DNA of 64,000 nucleotides from Flavobacteriaceae bacterium (lineage in GTDB: Bacteria; Bacteroidota; Bacteroidia; Flavobacteriales; Flavobacteriaceae). Below the pieces are notes generated by a model. That model had not been told where the DNA came from and ran no database searches. It saw only the letters and a list, made by a program, of their open reading frames with translations. Where the stretch lies: contig JABHSQ010000020.1 of assembly GCA_018669795.1 (NCBI GenBank), positions 1-64,000 on the forward strand. The letters run 5' to 3'. The position numbers and the translations under genes are program-made. Below, piece after piece: positions 18,251 to 26,680 of the stretch. Numbering within the stretch: the first letter of the stretch is position 1; each line of letters starts with the position of its first letter.

Positions 18251-20746
18251 ATGTATCGTTATACTTTATTATTAATTGCAATAGTATTCTTATCAAGTTG
18301 TACTAATTCTACAAAAACTACTGCTATAGAAACGGAAGTTTTTAAAAAATTACCCAACGATTTTATGTTTGTACAACGTGCATATCCTACCGGGGAAATT
18401 AAAACAGATGCCTATTCAAAGGCCATACAGTGGAAAAAACAACAAGCTGATAGAAATAACACTGTACTTCCTGTTTGGGAATTCTCAGGGCCATTAAATG
18501 TTGGTGGACGTATTTCAGATATTGAAATTCCAATTGATGCCTCAGAAACGTATTATGTTGGAGCGGCATCAGGTGGTATTTTTAAAACTATAGATGCAGG
18601 AGCTAATTGGATCCCTATTTTCGATGAGCAAGAAATGCTTTCTATTGGTGACATAGAAATTTCAAAAAACAATACCGATATAATTTGGGTGGGCACCGGT
18701 GAAGTAAATGCCGGAGGTGGATCTTTAGCCTATGACGGCAACGGTATTTATAAAAGTGAAGATGCAGGTTTAACATGGCAAGCAAAAGGATTGCCTGCTT
18801 CAGGTAGTGTTGGTAAGGTATTGATAGACCCTAATGATGATGAAATAATTTTTGTAGGCGCAATGGGTCCATTGTTTAGAAAAGACAGCAATAGGGGAGT
18901 GTATCGCTCTATTAATGGAGGAGATACTTGGGAACAACGATTATTAGTGAGTGATTCTACAGGAATTATAGACATGGCCATTCATCCTAATAACGGTGAT
19001 ATATTGTATGCAGCAAGCTGGGAGCGAATAAGACGACCTACTAATCGTCAATATGGAGGCGAAACCTCTAGAATATATCGCTCACAAGATGGGGGAGATA
19101 CTTGGAGTGAACTAAGCAATGGATTGCCTAGCGATCCCAATTCTAAAGGAAGAATAAGTATTGATATTTCACAATCAAATCCGAATGTGCTTTATGCATT
19201 TTATACCGATAAAATTGGGAACGTAGAAGGTACTTTTAAAACAATTGATGGCGGAGATACGTGGACTGAAGTAAATTCAATAAGTAATGGTACTTCATAT
19301 CACTGGTGGTTTGGGGGGATATTTATTGATCCTACCAATGAAAATATTATTTATAATTCAGGTTTTGTAATGGAAAAATCTGTCGATGGAGGAATGACTT
19401 GGAACTCCACCTTTCCAAATGTACACGTAGACCAACACGCAATGGCATTTAACCCTTTAGTTCCTGGTGAAGTTTTAATAGGAAATGATGGAGGATTGTA
19501 TGTGAGTAACGACGATGGTAATTCCTCATTAAAAAATAACAGCTTACCCATCACACAGTTTTATCGATTTTATGTGGATGCACAAAATTCAGATAAAATT
19601 TATGGAGGAAGTCAAGACAATAGTACGATAAGAACTCAAACTGGAGGCATTAGTGATTGGCAGGTAATTTATGGAGGTGATGGATTTCAGCCAATAGTAG
19701 ATCCCACAAATACCAATGTTATTTATGCGCTATCACAAAGAGGAAACCTAGGGAAATCAAGCAATAATGGAACTTCTTTTAGCGGAGCATTAAACGGAAT
19801 TATTTCAAGTGATACCAATAATTGGGATACTGCATTGACCCTAGATCCTAATGATTCTCAAACACTTTATTATGGAACACAAAAAGTCTATAAAACTACA
19901 AATGCTGCAGGAAATTGGACATCTATAAGTCCAGATTTAAGCAATGGGCCTTATGCAGGGAATCTTGATTTTGGAACCGTTACAAGCATTGACGTTTCAC
20001 CTATAAATAGTAATGTAATAGTTGCAGGAACCGACGATGGGAATGTCTGGGAAACAAGTGATGGAGGTGCTAATTGGACAAAAATTTCAGATGCATTGCC
20101 AAACCGATGGGTTACCAAAGTTTTGGCGTCTAGAGAAAATGTAAATAGCCTATATGTTACCTTTTCTGGATATCGGTATGGAGAAGATGATGGACATGTT
20201 TATAAGAGTACAGATTCTGGAGAAAATTGGGTGGATATTTCTGAAGGCTTACCAGACATTCCAATTAATGATATCGTGCAAGATCAGTATGGAAACTTGT
20301 TTTTAGGTACTGATATCGGTGTGTTGTCTTCCTTAGACGATGGTGCTAATTGGGAGCCATTTGGAGAAAATATGCCTTCCGTAGTTATCAACGATTTGTT
20401 TATTCACGAGGCTTCAGAATACATGTATGCCGCAACTTATGGGCGTTCCAGTTATAAAATGGACATCGGTGAAAATGTATTGGGAATTAATAATAACCCT
20501 TTGGTTTCAGGATTTAGGATGTATCCCAATCCAGCATCAAACCATGTTACTATTTCACTAGATGACCCTTCTGAAAATAGTTCAATAATTATGTATGATC
20601 AGTTAGGGAGAATTGTTTTGAATAAAGATATTGAAAATAAAAGCGATGAGGTTCCGCTTTCTTTAGATGATTTAAATAAAGGAGTTTATTATGTACAAGT
20701 TATTTCTGACAGCATGAAATTCACAAAAAAGTTAATCATAAAATAA
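18251..20746 (+). CDS. Asp-box (sortilin/BNR-like) repeat lipoprotein with T9SS type A sorting domain
   Basis: The 831-residue protein has a lipoprotein signal (VFLSSCTNS, Cys17). The body carries about nine Asp-box turns, among them TIDAGANW, SEDAGLTW, SINGGDTW, SQDGGDTW, TIDGGDTW, SVDGGMTW, SDGGANW and STDSGENW. This indicates a VPS10/BNR-type beta-propeller of the kind seen in exported glycosidase-like proteins. From about residue 755 comes a T9SS C-terminal domain (FRMYPNPASNHVTI ... LNKGVYYVQVIS ... FTKKLIIK). It should cross the outer membrane through the T9SS and stay on the surface. The lipobox combined with a T9SS tail is unusual. It separates the tonB and folC genes. Confidence 0.85.
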   Translation: MYRYTLLLIAIVFLSSCTNSTKTTAIETEVFKKLPNDFMFVQRAYPTGEIKTDAYSKAIQWKKQQADRNNTVLPVWEFSGPLNVGGRISDIEIPIDASETYYVGAASGGIFKTIDAGANWIPIFDEQEMLSIGDIEISKNNTDIIWVGTGEVNAGGGSLAYDGNGIYKSEDAGLTWQAKGLPASGSVGKVLIDPNDDEIIFVGAMGPLFRKDSNRGVYRSINGGDTWEQRLLVSDSTGIIDMAIHPNNGDILYAASWERIRRPTNRQYGGETSRIYRSQDGGDTWSELSNGLPSDPNSKGRISIDISQSNPNVLYAFYTDKIGNVEGTFKTIDGGDTWTEVNSISNGTSYHWWFGGIFIDPTNENIIYNSGFVMEKSVDGGMTWNSTFPNVHVDQHAMAFNPLVPGEVLIGNDGGLYVSNDDGNSSLKNNSLPITQFYRFYVDAQNSDKIYGGSQDNSTIRTQTGGISDWQVIYGGDGFQPIVDPTNTNVIYALSQRGNLGKSSNNGTSFSGALNGIISSDTNNWDTALTLDPNDSQTLYYGTQKVYKTTNAAGNWTSISPDLSNGPYAGNLDFGTVTSIDVSPINSNVIVAGTDDGNVWETSDGGANWTKISDALPNRWVTKVLASRENVNSLYVTFSGYRYGEDDGHVYKSTDSGENWVDISEGLPDIPINDIVQDQYGNLFLGTDIGVLSSLDDGANWEPFGENMPSVVINDLFIHEASEYMYAATYGRSSYKMDIGENVLGINNNPLVSGFRMYPNPASNHVTISLDDPSENSSIIMYDQLGRIVLNKDIENKSDEVPLSLDDLNKGVYYVQVISDSMKFTKKLIIK

Positions 20747-20752
20747 TTAATT

Positions 20753-21970
20753 ATCAATTATAGAGAGACCATATCTTGGCTTTTTAATAAATTGCCAATG
20801 TATCAGCGTGTTGGTGCTGCTGCTTATAAAGTAGATGTATCGAACACACTAAAGCTAATGGCGCATTTAAAAGATCCTCAAAATAGTTTTAAGACAGTAC
20901 ATGTTGCAGGAACCAATGGAAAAGGATCTACCAGTCATATGTTGGCTTCTGTTCTTCAGGATGCAGGTTATAAGGTAGGCTTGTATACTTCTCCTCACTT
21001 AAAAGATTTTCGAGAACGAATTAAACTCAATGGAAAAATGATGCCTGAGCAGAAAGTCGTTGATTTTATTGAAAGTCATCGTTCTTTTTTTGAAGAAAAT
21101 CAGCTATCTTTTTTTGAAATGACCGTAGGTTTGGCTTTCGATTATTTTAAAAATGAAAAGGTTGATATTGCAATTATTGAAGTAGGGCTTGGGGGTAGGT
21201 TAGATAGTACGAATGTAATTAACCCTGAAGTTTCAGTAATAACCAATATTGGTTTGGATCACACTCAGTTTTTAGGAACCACTTTAGCTGAGATTGCTTC
21301 AGAAAAAGCAGGAATCATAAAGCCAAAAATTCCGGTGGTGATCGGTGAAACGAAACCGGAGACAAAATCAGTTTTTCTCCATAAAGCAAGAAAAGAAAAA
21401 AGTCCCATACTATTTGTTGAAGCAGAAGCGGTTCCTGAATTTAAAACAGATCTATTGGGAAGCTATCAAATTAAAAACTGCAAAACCGCCCATGCCACAT
21501 TAGGTGTTTTAGAGCAAAAGGGATGGGATATTTCCAATAAGAATATTGAAAATGGTTTTTTAAATGTGGCTAAAAATACAGGATTACAAGGAAGGTGGCA
21601 GGTTTTAAATACAAGTCCAAAGGTAATTTGTGATACGGCTCATAATATAGAAGGGCTTAGTTTGGTATTAAATCAGTTAAAAAAAGAAAATTTCGATCAA
21701 TTGCATATCGTATTAGGAGTCGTAGCTGATAAAAATTTAGATGCTATTTTACCATTATTCCCAAGAAATGCAACTTATTATTTTTGTAAACCAGCTGTTG
21801 TGCGTGGCTTAGCTGTAGCTAAGTTACAGCAAAAAGCAAGGGGGTATGAACTTATAGGTAAATCATATGTTACCGTACGCGAGGCTTATAAAAGCGCAAT
21901 GACTGCTGCCAAGGCCAAAGACCTAATTTTTATAGGAGGAAGTACTTTTGTGGTAGCAGAAGTTTTATAA
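20753..21970 (+). CDS. folC: Folylpolyglutamate synthase / dihydrofolate synthase
   Basis: Adds glutamate to dihydropteroate and to folates. The ATP-binding loop VAGTNGKGSTSHMLASVL, the LYTSPHLKDFRERI motif, the EVGLGGRLDSTNV motif and DTAHNIEG are all present. The coordinates use a non-standard start. The first in-frame TTG (20792) or ATG (20798) falls inside the conserved N-terminal block. The codons upstream, back to the preceding gene's stop, read INYRETISWLFNKLPMYQRV, matching the family beginning (M-NYQETL-W-FNQLPMYQRV). The start would then be ATC (20753) or ATT (20750). A product from 20792 would be 13 residues shorter. Confidence 0.93.
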   Translation: MNYRETISWLFNKLPMYQRVGAAAYKVDVSNTLKLMAHLKDPQNSFKTVHVAGTNGKGSTSHMLASVLQDAGYKVGLYTSPHLKDFRERIKLNGKMMPEQKVVDFIESHRSFFEENQLSFFEMTVGLAFDYFKNEKVDIAIIEVGLGGRLDSTNVINPEVSVITNIGLDHTQFLGTTLAEIASEKAGIIKPKIPVVIGETKPETKSVFLHKARKEKSPILFVEAEAVPEFKTDLLGSYQIKNCKTAHATLGVLEQKGWDISNKNIENGFLNVAKNTGLQGRWQVLNTSPKVICDTAHNIEGLSLVLNQLKKENFDQLHIVLGVVADKNLDAILPLFPRNATYYFCKPAVVRGLAVAKLQQKARGYELIGKSYVTVREAYKSAMTAAKAKDLIFIGGSTFVVAEVL

Positions 21971-21987
21971 TATTTTTTATATAAATG

Positions 21988-22018
21988 TTTGTGTAAATTA
22001 AAAACTGCCTTATATTTG
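21988..22018 (+). promoter_or_regulatory. Promoter for tRNA-Val
   Basis: TTTG at 21988-21991, a 19-nt spacer and an exact TATATTTG at 22011-22018, matching the Bacteroidota sigma consensus. The mature tRNA starts 17 nt after the -7 box. Confidence 0.75.
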
Positions 22019-22034
22019 CCACCGCTAACAAGAA

Positions 22035-22109
22035 GGGCAATTAGCTCAGTTGGTTCAGAGCACCTCGTTTACACCGAGGGGGTCGGGGGTTCGAATCCCT
22101 CATTGCCCA
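22035..22109 (+). tRNA. tRNA-Val (anticodon TAC)
   Basis: The full cloverleaf can be drawn. Acceptor arms are GGGCAAT/ATTGCCC with discriminator A109. The D-stem is GCTC/GAGC. The anticodon stem CCTCG/CGAGG encloses loop TTTACAC, giving anticodon TAC, which reads valine GUA and probably other GUN codons. The T-arm is GGGGG-TTCGAAT-CCCTC. No CCA is encoded. The 3' end is a plausible target for element integration, since a partial copy occurs at 22264-22276. Confidence 0.97.
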
Positions 22110-22119
22110 CTTCAACCAC

Positions 22120-22155
22120 AATCCTGTCGAATTTTCGACAGGATTTTTTATTTTT
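22120..22155 (+). terminator. Rho-independent terminator after tRNA-Val
   Basis: AATCCTGTCGAA-TT-TTCGACAGGATT is a perfect 12-bp inverted repeat (120-131 with 134-145 in the last three digits), followed by a T-rich run. It ends the tRNA transcript. Confidence 0.92.
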
Positions 22156-22205
22156 AAAAAATTAGAAGCTTGCTTTAAAATTTTTTAAAAATAAAAAAGA
22201 TGATG

Positions 22206-22278
22206 TGAGCAAAGCTCAAAAGGAATTGTATTTGCAATAGTGGTTTCAATAGGGGATCTATACTCCCTCATTGTCCGA
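22206..22278 (+). pseudogene. Possible decayed tRNA-Val copy or attachment-site remnant
   Basis: The segment TCCCTCATTGTCC at 22264-22276 matches the tRNA-Val 3' end TCCCTCATTGCCC at 22096-22108 in 12 of 13 positions. Upstream at the right distance there is a gagcaa...AGCTCA stretch like the tRNA 5' half. The remainder does not fold as a tRNA. This is either a degenerate duplicate or the far end of a recombination site. Confidence 0.4.
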
Positions 22279-22460
22279 TAGAAACAATTAAGCTTTAAAA
22301 ATATACTTCACCAGCACCACTCAAACTGACATATAGATACTTCTGGTCTTAATATCAAGCAAATGATTTGAATGTATTGCATAAAAAAACCACCCTACTT
22401 GATGTTGAACTGAGCTATTATGAAAAGAAATAACACTTTTTAAGGCAAAATCTAAATATT

Positions 22461-22556
22461 TTATTTTTAGCCTTTTTATGCTTTTTTGACGTATTTTAGC
22501 TCTTTTTCGATCATTTTCGATGATTTTTGATTGTTTTTAGGTCTTTTTAGAAAATT
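22461..22556. repeat. T-tracts phased at 10 bp (predicted intrinsically curved DNA)
   Basis: Runs of three to six T recur at almost exactly 10-bp spacing for about ten helical turns. They start near 22464, 22473, 22482, 22494, 22503, 22514, 22524, 22534, 22544 and 22555. A/T-tracts in phase with the helix bend DNA in one direction. The units also resemble a worn 10-mer tandem repeat (e.g. TCATTTTCGA, TGATTTTTGA). The stretch has stops in every frame I checked and lies in the 640-bp gene-free gap (22110-22751) downstream of tRNA-Val. Apart from the terminator and the tRNA-like remnant I see nothing else in that gap. Confidence 0.75.
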
Positions 22557-22751
22557 TACTATTTGATGGGATGAGTGAGTTGAATTTTAATGTATATCGA
22601 CATTTTAGAAAATTTTGGCAGTAATAAAATTTGCCATGTCTACCATTTTTGATAGTTAGGCTTTTTACACACCTTACCTAAATTTTAAGTTTGTCTTATT
22701 TCTTTTGTATTTTTATTTTTCAAAACTATGCTTTAGGGAAAGTTGATTTTT

Positions 22752-23336
22752 TTAAAACTGCCAGCCAAAATTCACACCAAATTTTCCAGTAAAATTTCGA
22801 TCATTTGGGTCGTCTGCAAAGCCAAGGTTACGACCTAACCCGCCATTTATATCAATTAGGAATCCAGAATTACTTACCCATTTCCAACCTATACCTACGC
22901 CTAAGGCTGTTTCAAAATAGGCTTCGGTATTTGTTATAGGATCTCCGAAGAAATAGGTGTCATTTTCATAGGTGTAGAACTTTAAAAAACCTTCCCCATA
23001 GAAACCTTTAGCACCATAATCTTCTTTCGAAAAAAAGTACTGGCGATAATAAGGCGAGAATGAAAATTTTTCTAAGATTTGCGACCCATTTTCATCATCA
23101 AAATTAATATTTAAATCTGCACCTATACCACTGTATTTATTTAGTACGTACTCATACCTTGGGTTAAAGGCTGGGAAGACAAGTCCAGCAATTACATCAA
23201 GACTAAGACTATGTCGTTTTTTTTTTGATAATTCAGTCATGCTTTTTTGACTTTCCGTCTCTATAGTATCAGACTTAGTTTGCGCTTTAGCTATAACGCT
23301 TATGGTTAATAAAATTAGAAATAATTGCTTTTTCAT
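22752..23336 (-). CDS. Small outer-membrane beta-barrel-like protein
   Basis: The 194-residue product has a signal peptide (MKKQLFLILLTISVIAKAQ), a short charged linker and about eight amphipathic strands rich in Tyr, Phe and Gly. Examples are YYRQYFFSKEDYG, YFETALGVGIGWKWV and FLIDINGGLGRNLGF. It ends in KFGVNFGWQF with the terminal Phe typical of outer-membrane proteins. It resembles small DUF3575-type barrel proteins. Function is unknown. It is the first gene of the accessory stretch and is 54 bp downstream of the MFS transporter gene on the same strand. Confidence 0.68.
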   Translation of the reverse strand: MKKQLFLILLTISVIAKAQTKSDTIETESQKSMTELSKKKRHSLSLDVIAGLVFPAFNPRYEYVLNKYSGIGADLNINFDDENGSQILEKFSFSPYYRQYFFSKEDYGAKGFYGEGFLKFYTYENDTYFFGDPITNTEAYFETALGVGIGWKWVSNSGFLIDINGGLGRNLGFADDPNDRNFTGKFGVNFGWQF

Positions 23337-23390
23337 AATTTATTTTTATTTTAGATATGATATTTCTAAATAGATTGTTTTTTTGTGCTG

Positions 23391-24644
23391 TTAATTTTTT
23401 AATGCTTTTCCACCGGTTTCTGTCACACCTAAAGCCACAATAAATGATAGCAAAGAAACAGCCATTAGATAATATGCAATAGCCTCAGGATTATCAGTAA
23501 CAGAAATCAACCATACTGAAACCATTGGCGCAGTCCCACCAAATATGGCATATGGAATGTTATAACTAATACTTGTTGCACTGGCTCTAATTTTTGACGG
23601 GAATAACTCTGCCAGGAACGCGGGAATGGCACTTATATAAATAGATAAAATAAGAGCAAACAAACATTGACCGATCAGGATATAAGTGAAGTTATCATGA
23701 TCCATAAGCCCAACTAAGGGATAAGCGAATATGACCATCAACAACGAACCAATGATTAACATAGGCTTTCTTCCTATTTTATCTGAGAGTTGCGCAAATA
23801 GTGGCGCACAGATCAATATGATCACTAGGCTAATGGAATTAATATCCAAAGCGACTGACTCTGTCTCATGAACTTGATTGACGAGCCAAGTCGTCATGTA
23901 CACAAAAATTAAATAAAAACAAACGGCGCTCATGATGTTTAATCCGAACCCTTGAAATATTTGTTTTCTTTGGGATTGAAACAATTCTTTTAATGGAGTC
24001 TTGCTTTTTTTTGGCGTATCACTAATAGGGTTTTCTGGTAAACCTCTGCGAATGATAAATCCGAGGATACCAATACTTATGCCGAGAAGAAAGGGAATCC
24101 GCCAGCCCCAATTTTCAAGTTGGGACTCAGTTAATACACTTGTGATATATGCGCCAATACCAGAGCCCAGCAATATACCTAATGTGGCACCCACCCCGCT
24201 AAAAGAACCATAAAACGCTCGTTTATTTTGGGGCGCTTGTTCTATAAGGTAAACAAACGAACCTGTATACTCGCCGCCAACAGAAAGCCCTTGGAGCATG
24301 CGCATAACAACCATAAGAATCGCTGCCCAATAACCGATTTGACTATGGTTGGGCAATATTCCAATGATAAATGTTGGTATAGCCATGAGCATTACCGACA
24401 AAAACAACATTCTTTTTCTTCCGTAAAGATCTCCAATTCTTCCAAATAATGCAGCGCCAATTGGCCGCATTAAAAACCCTGCTGCAAAAGCGCCAAAAGC
24501 AGCAATTAATGAAATAGTGGGGTCATCTGATGGAAAAAACTGTTTGCCTATAATGACAGCAAAAAAACCATATACGGCAAAATCATACCATTCTAGTATG
24601 TTCCCAATTAATCCAGCGGCAATTACTTTAGTTTTGTTATTCAA
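23391..24644 (-). CDS. MFS transporter of the metabolite:H+ symporter (MHS) family
   Basis: The 417-residue protein has 12 predicted membrane helices. The MHS start GLIGNILEWYDFAVYGFF and the loop motifs GRIGDLYGRKRML (about 65-77) and LQGLSVGGEYTGS are diagnostic for the ProP/KgtP/citrate branch. It should import an organic acid, betaine or proline with protons; the substrate cannot be chosen. By eye its DNA is richer in G+C than the flanking core genes. It lies between two unrelated exported-protein genes beside a tRNA, all of which suggests acquisition by transfer. Confidence 0.87.
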   Translation of the reverse strand: MNNKTKVIAAGLIGNILEWYDFAVYGFFAVIIGKQFFPSDDPTISLIAAFGAFAAGFLMRPIGAALFGRIGDLYGRKRMLFLSVMLMAIPTFIIGILPNHSQIGYWAAILMVVMRMLQGLSVGGEYTGSFVYLIEQAPQNKRAFYGSFSGVGATLGILLGSGIGAYITSVLTESQLENWGWRIPFLLGISIGILGFIIRRGLPENPISDTPKKSKTPLKELFQSQRKQIFQGFGLNIMSAVCFYLIFVYMTTWLVNQVHETESVALDINSISLVIILICAPLFAQLSDKIGRKPMLIIGSLLMVIFAYPLVGLMDHDNFTYILIGQCLFALILSIYISAIPAFLAELFPSKIRASATSISYNIPYAIFGGTAPMVSVWLISVTDNPEAIAYYLMAVSLLSFIVALGVTETGGKALKN

Positions 24645-24730
24645 GTTGTGTTTTGACAGTTTTATAATAGATTAAATCCTGTCTGCAATAAGTGGCTATT
24701 GCATAAACGATAGCCGCTTAGCTCCTTTAT

Positions 24731-25309
24731 TTATTCTATAGTTTTTAATCTATCATAGATATTAATTCTCTTTATTTTACCGTCGACAAATTGGATGTCA
24801 TGTACTTGGTGCTGAACTGTTTCATTACCTTCTTCGTCCGTATCGCTAAGGTTATTACCTGTAGTTAGCCATTGGTCCATGACACCTTCCTCATTTTTGC
24901 TGTTATTGGTAATCATCCATGATACTTCCCATTTTGGGTTCGATGTTTTGAACCACGTATTTAATAATTCAGTTTGCGCATCGGGACCTTTAAGTACGTT
25001 TCCGTCAGGAAGGTATGCTTCCCAGTCAGTAGTGTTTATTGCAGTAATTTTATCTAAATCCCTGTCATTGTGCGCCTGAATGTAAGCTAACCAAACCTTT
25101 TGAGTATTTAAATCACCACCAATTATTGGGTTTATTGACCTGTCTTCCATATATGCTGATCCAATAACTGCCGGTTCATTGTTTGTTTTTAGAGCTCCAT
25201 TTTTAGATGCTTCAATCATTGCAGCATGTCCTTCATTATCAGATTTTTTTTTGTCATCACATGCTACAAATAATGTAGCTACAAGTAAAAGTGTAAATAG
25301 TTTTTTCAT
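24731..25309 (-). CDS. NTF2-like (SnoaL-type) lipoprotein
   Basis: The 192-residue protein has a lipobox with Cys17 (LFVACDDK). The mature part reads as one NTF2-like cone: WLAYIQAHNDRDLDKITAINT, then a strand pair with WEAYLPDGNVLKGPDAQTELLNTWF, and a C-terminal VHDIQFVDGKIKRINIYDR strand that is very typical of SnoaL-like folds. Such domains bind small molecules or act as simple enzymes; no catalytic set can be named. It lies 86 bp upstream of the MHS transporter gene on the same strand, possibly in the same transcript. Confidence 0.75.
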   Translation of the reverse strand: MKKLFTLLLVATLFVACDDKKKSDNEGHAAMIEASKNGALKTNNEPAVIGSAYMEDRSINPIIGGDLNTQKVWLAYIQAHNDRDLDKITAINTTDWEAYLPDGNVLKGPDAQTELLNTWFKTSNPKWEVSWMITNNSKNEEGVMDQWLTTGNNLSDTDEEGNETVQHQVHDIQFVDGKIKRINIYDRLKTIE

Positions 25310-25388
25310 TTTGTTTTTTAATTTTAATGTTTGTTTAAAGTAAAATTACATAATTAAATCTAAATATATATAGTTTAAATATTTTATA

Positions 25389-26663
25389 TTAAAGATATTT
25401 TAAAACCCGTTCTAAAGCCATTCCCCTAGATCCTTTTATAAGGACATATTGATTCGTTATCATTGTTTTAACAAGGGATGTTTTTAATTTTTCAAAGGTT
25501 TTAAATTTATAAATAGTCGAAAAATTGACGGTTGTTTTATTGAAATTTTCACCCACGAGATAACAGGTCCCTTTATAATTATTTTCTAAATAAGAAACGA
25601 TGTTTTGATGTTCTTTTTCAGCATCAGTACCCAACTCAAACATGTCGCCTATAAAGACTGTTTTTTGATCTCCTTGGGATTGTATGAAGTTTTCCAATGC
25701 TGCCATCATACTTGATGGATTGGCATTGTAGGCATCTAAAATAATTCTATTAGTTCCTTTTTCTATTAATTGAGAACGGTTGTTAGCGGGGATAAAATTT
25801 TCAATCGCTGCTTTTATATTTTGGGCAGTTACATTAAAAAATTCACCAATAGCAATTGAAGCTGCAATATTAGTATAATTATACTGCCCAATTAGATGAC
25901 TTTGTATAGTTGTATTTTGATAATTAAGTAAAACTTCGTTGGAGGCATCTACTAATTTTATAATACAATTTTGATCTTCGTCTCCAAAAGTATACCTGTT
26001 GATTCCTTCAGAATGCTTCCGTTGTTTTGTGTCATTAAAATTGACAAAAACAGTATTTTTTTTACTTTTTAAATACCTATACATTTCTGTTTTTGCCTCA
26101 ATAACACCTTCAAGACTTCCAAAACCTTCTAAATGTGCTTTCCCGAAGTTTGTAATGTATCCATAATCTGGTTTGGCAATTTTACATAATAATTCTATTT
26201 CCTTATGATCATTGGCACCCATCTCAACAATACCTATTTCAGTATTAGAATTCATTGCCAATAGTGTAAGAGGTACCCCTATGTGATTGTTTAGGTTTCC
26301 TTTGGTAGCGACGGTATTATACTTTTTAGAAAGAACAATGTTGATCAACTCTTTTGTAGTTGTTTTTCCATTACTACCGGTAAGCGCAATAATAGGGATG
26401 TTTAAGTAATTTCTGTGAAATGTTGCAAGTTCTTGTAGGGTTTCTAAAACATCATGAACCAAAATTGAATGATCGTTTTGAAACTCCTTTTCATCTATGA
26501 TTACTTTATAAGCTCCTTTTTCAATTGCATTATTTACAAATGTATTTCCATTAAAATTGGCTCCTTTTAAAGCAAAAAAAAGGCAGTTATTGTTAATTGA
26601 TCTAGTGTCAGTACAAATACCAGAGGATTTGATGAAATGTTTATGAATCTCTTCTATAATCAT
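25389..26663 (-). CDS. murF: UDP-N-acetylmuramoyl-tripeptide--D-alanyl-D-alanine ligase
   Basis: Adds D-Ala-D-Ala to the UDP-MurNAc tripeptide, completing the peptidoglycan precursor. The Mur ligase ATP loop LTGSNGKTTTKELI, the NLNNHIGVP motif, EMGANDHKEI and DAYNANPSS are all present. I start at the ATG giving MIIEEIHKHF. A start 10 codons earlier at 26693 would fall inside a terminator hairpin and add a non-conserved MKRFFCIFIL. It follows gldJ on the same strand, with that hairpin in between. Confidence 0.96.
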   Translation of the reverse strand: MIIEEIHKHFIKSSGICTDTRSINNNCLFFALKGANFNGNTFVNNAIEKGAYKVIIDEKEFQNDHSILVHDVLETLQELATFHRNYLNIPIIALTGSNGKTTTKELINIVLSKKYNTVATKGNLNNHIGVPLTLLAMNSNTEIGIVEMGANDHKEIELLCKIAKPDYGYITNFGKAHLEGFGSLEGVIEAKTEMYRYLKSKKNTVFVNFNDTKQRKHSEGINRYTFGDEDQNCIIKLVDASNEVLLNYQNTTIQSHLIGQYNYTNIAASIAIGEFFNVTAQNIKAAIENFIPANNRSQLIEKGTNRIILDAYNANPSSMMAALENFIQSQGDQKTVFIGDMFELGTDAEKEHQNIVSYLENNYKGTCYLVGENFNKTTVNFSTIYKFKTFEKLKTSLVKTMITNQYVLIKGSRGMALERVLKYL

Positions 26664-26680
26664 AAGAATAAATATACAAA

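Noticed and set aside
22440-22560. CRISPR array or simple tandem-repeat array
   Set aside because: The spacing is 10 bp with varying bases between T-runs; there are no direct repeats of 20 bp or more, no spacers and no cas genes.
22110-25388. Prophage or integrative element
   Set aside because: No integrase, transposase or phage structural gene is present; only small-scale transfer is suggested.
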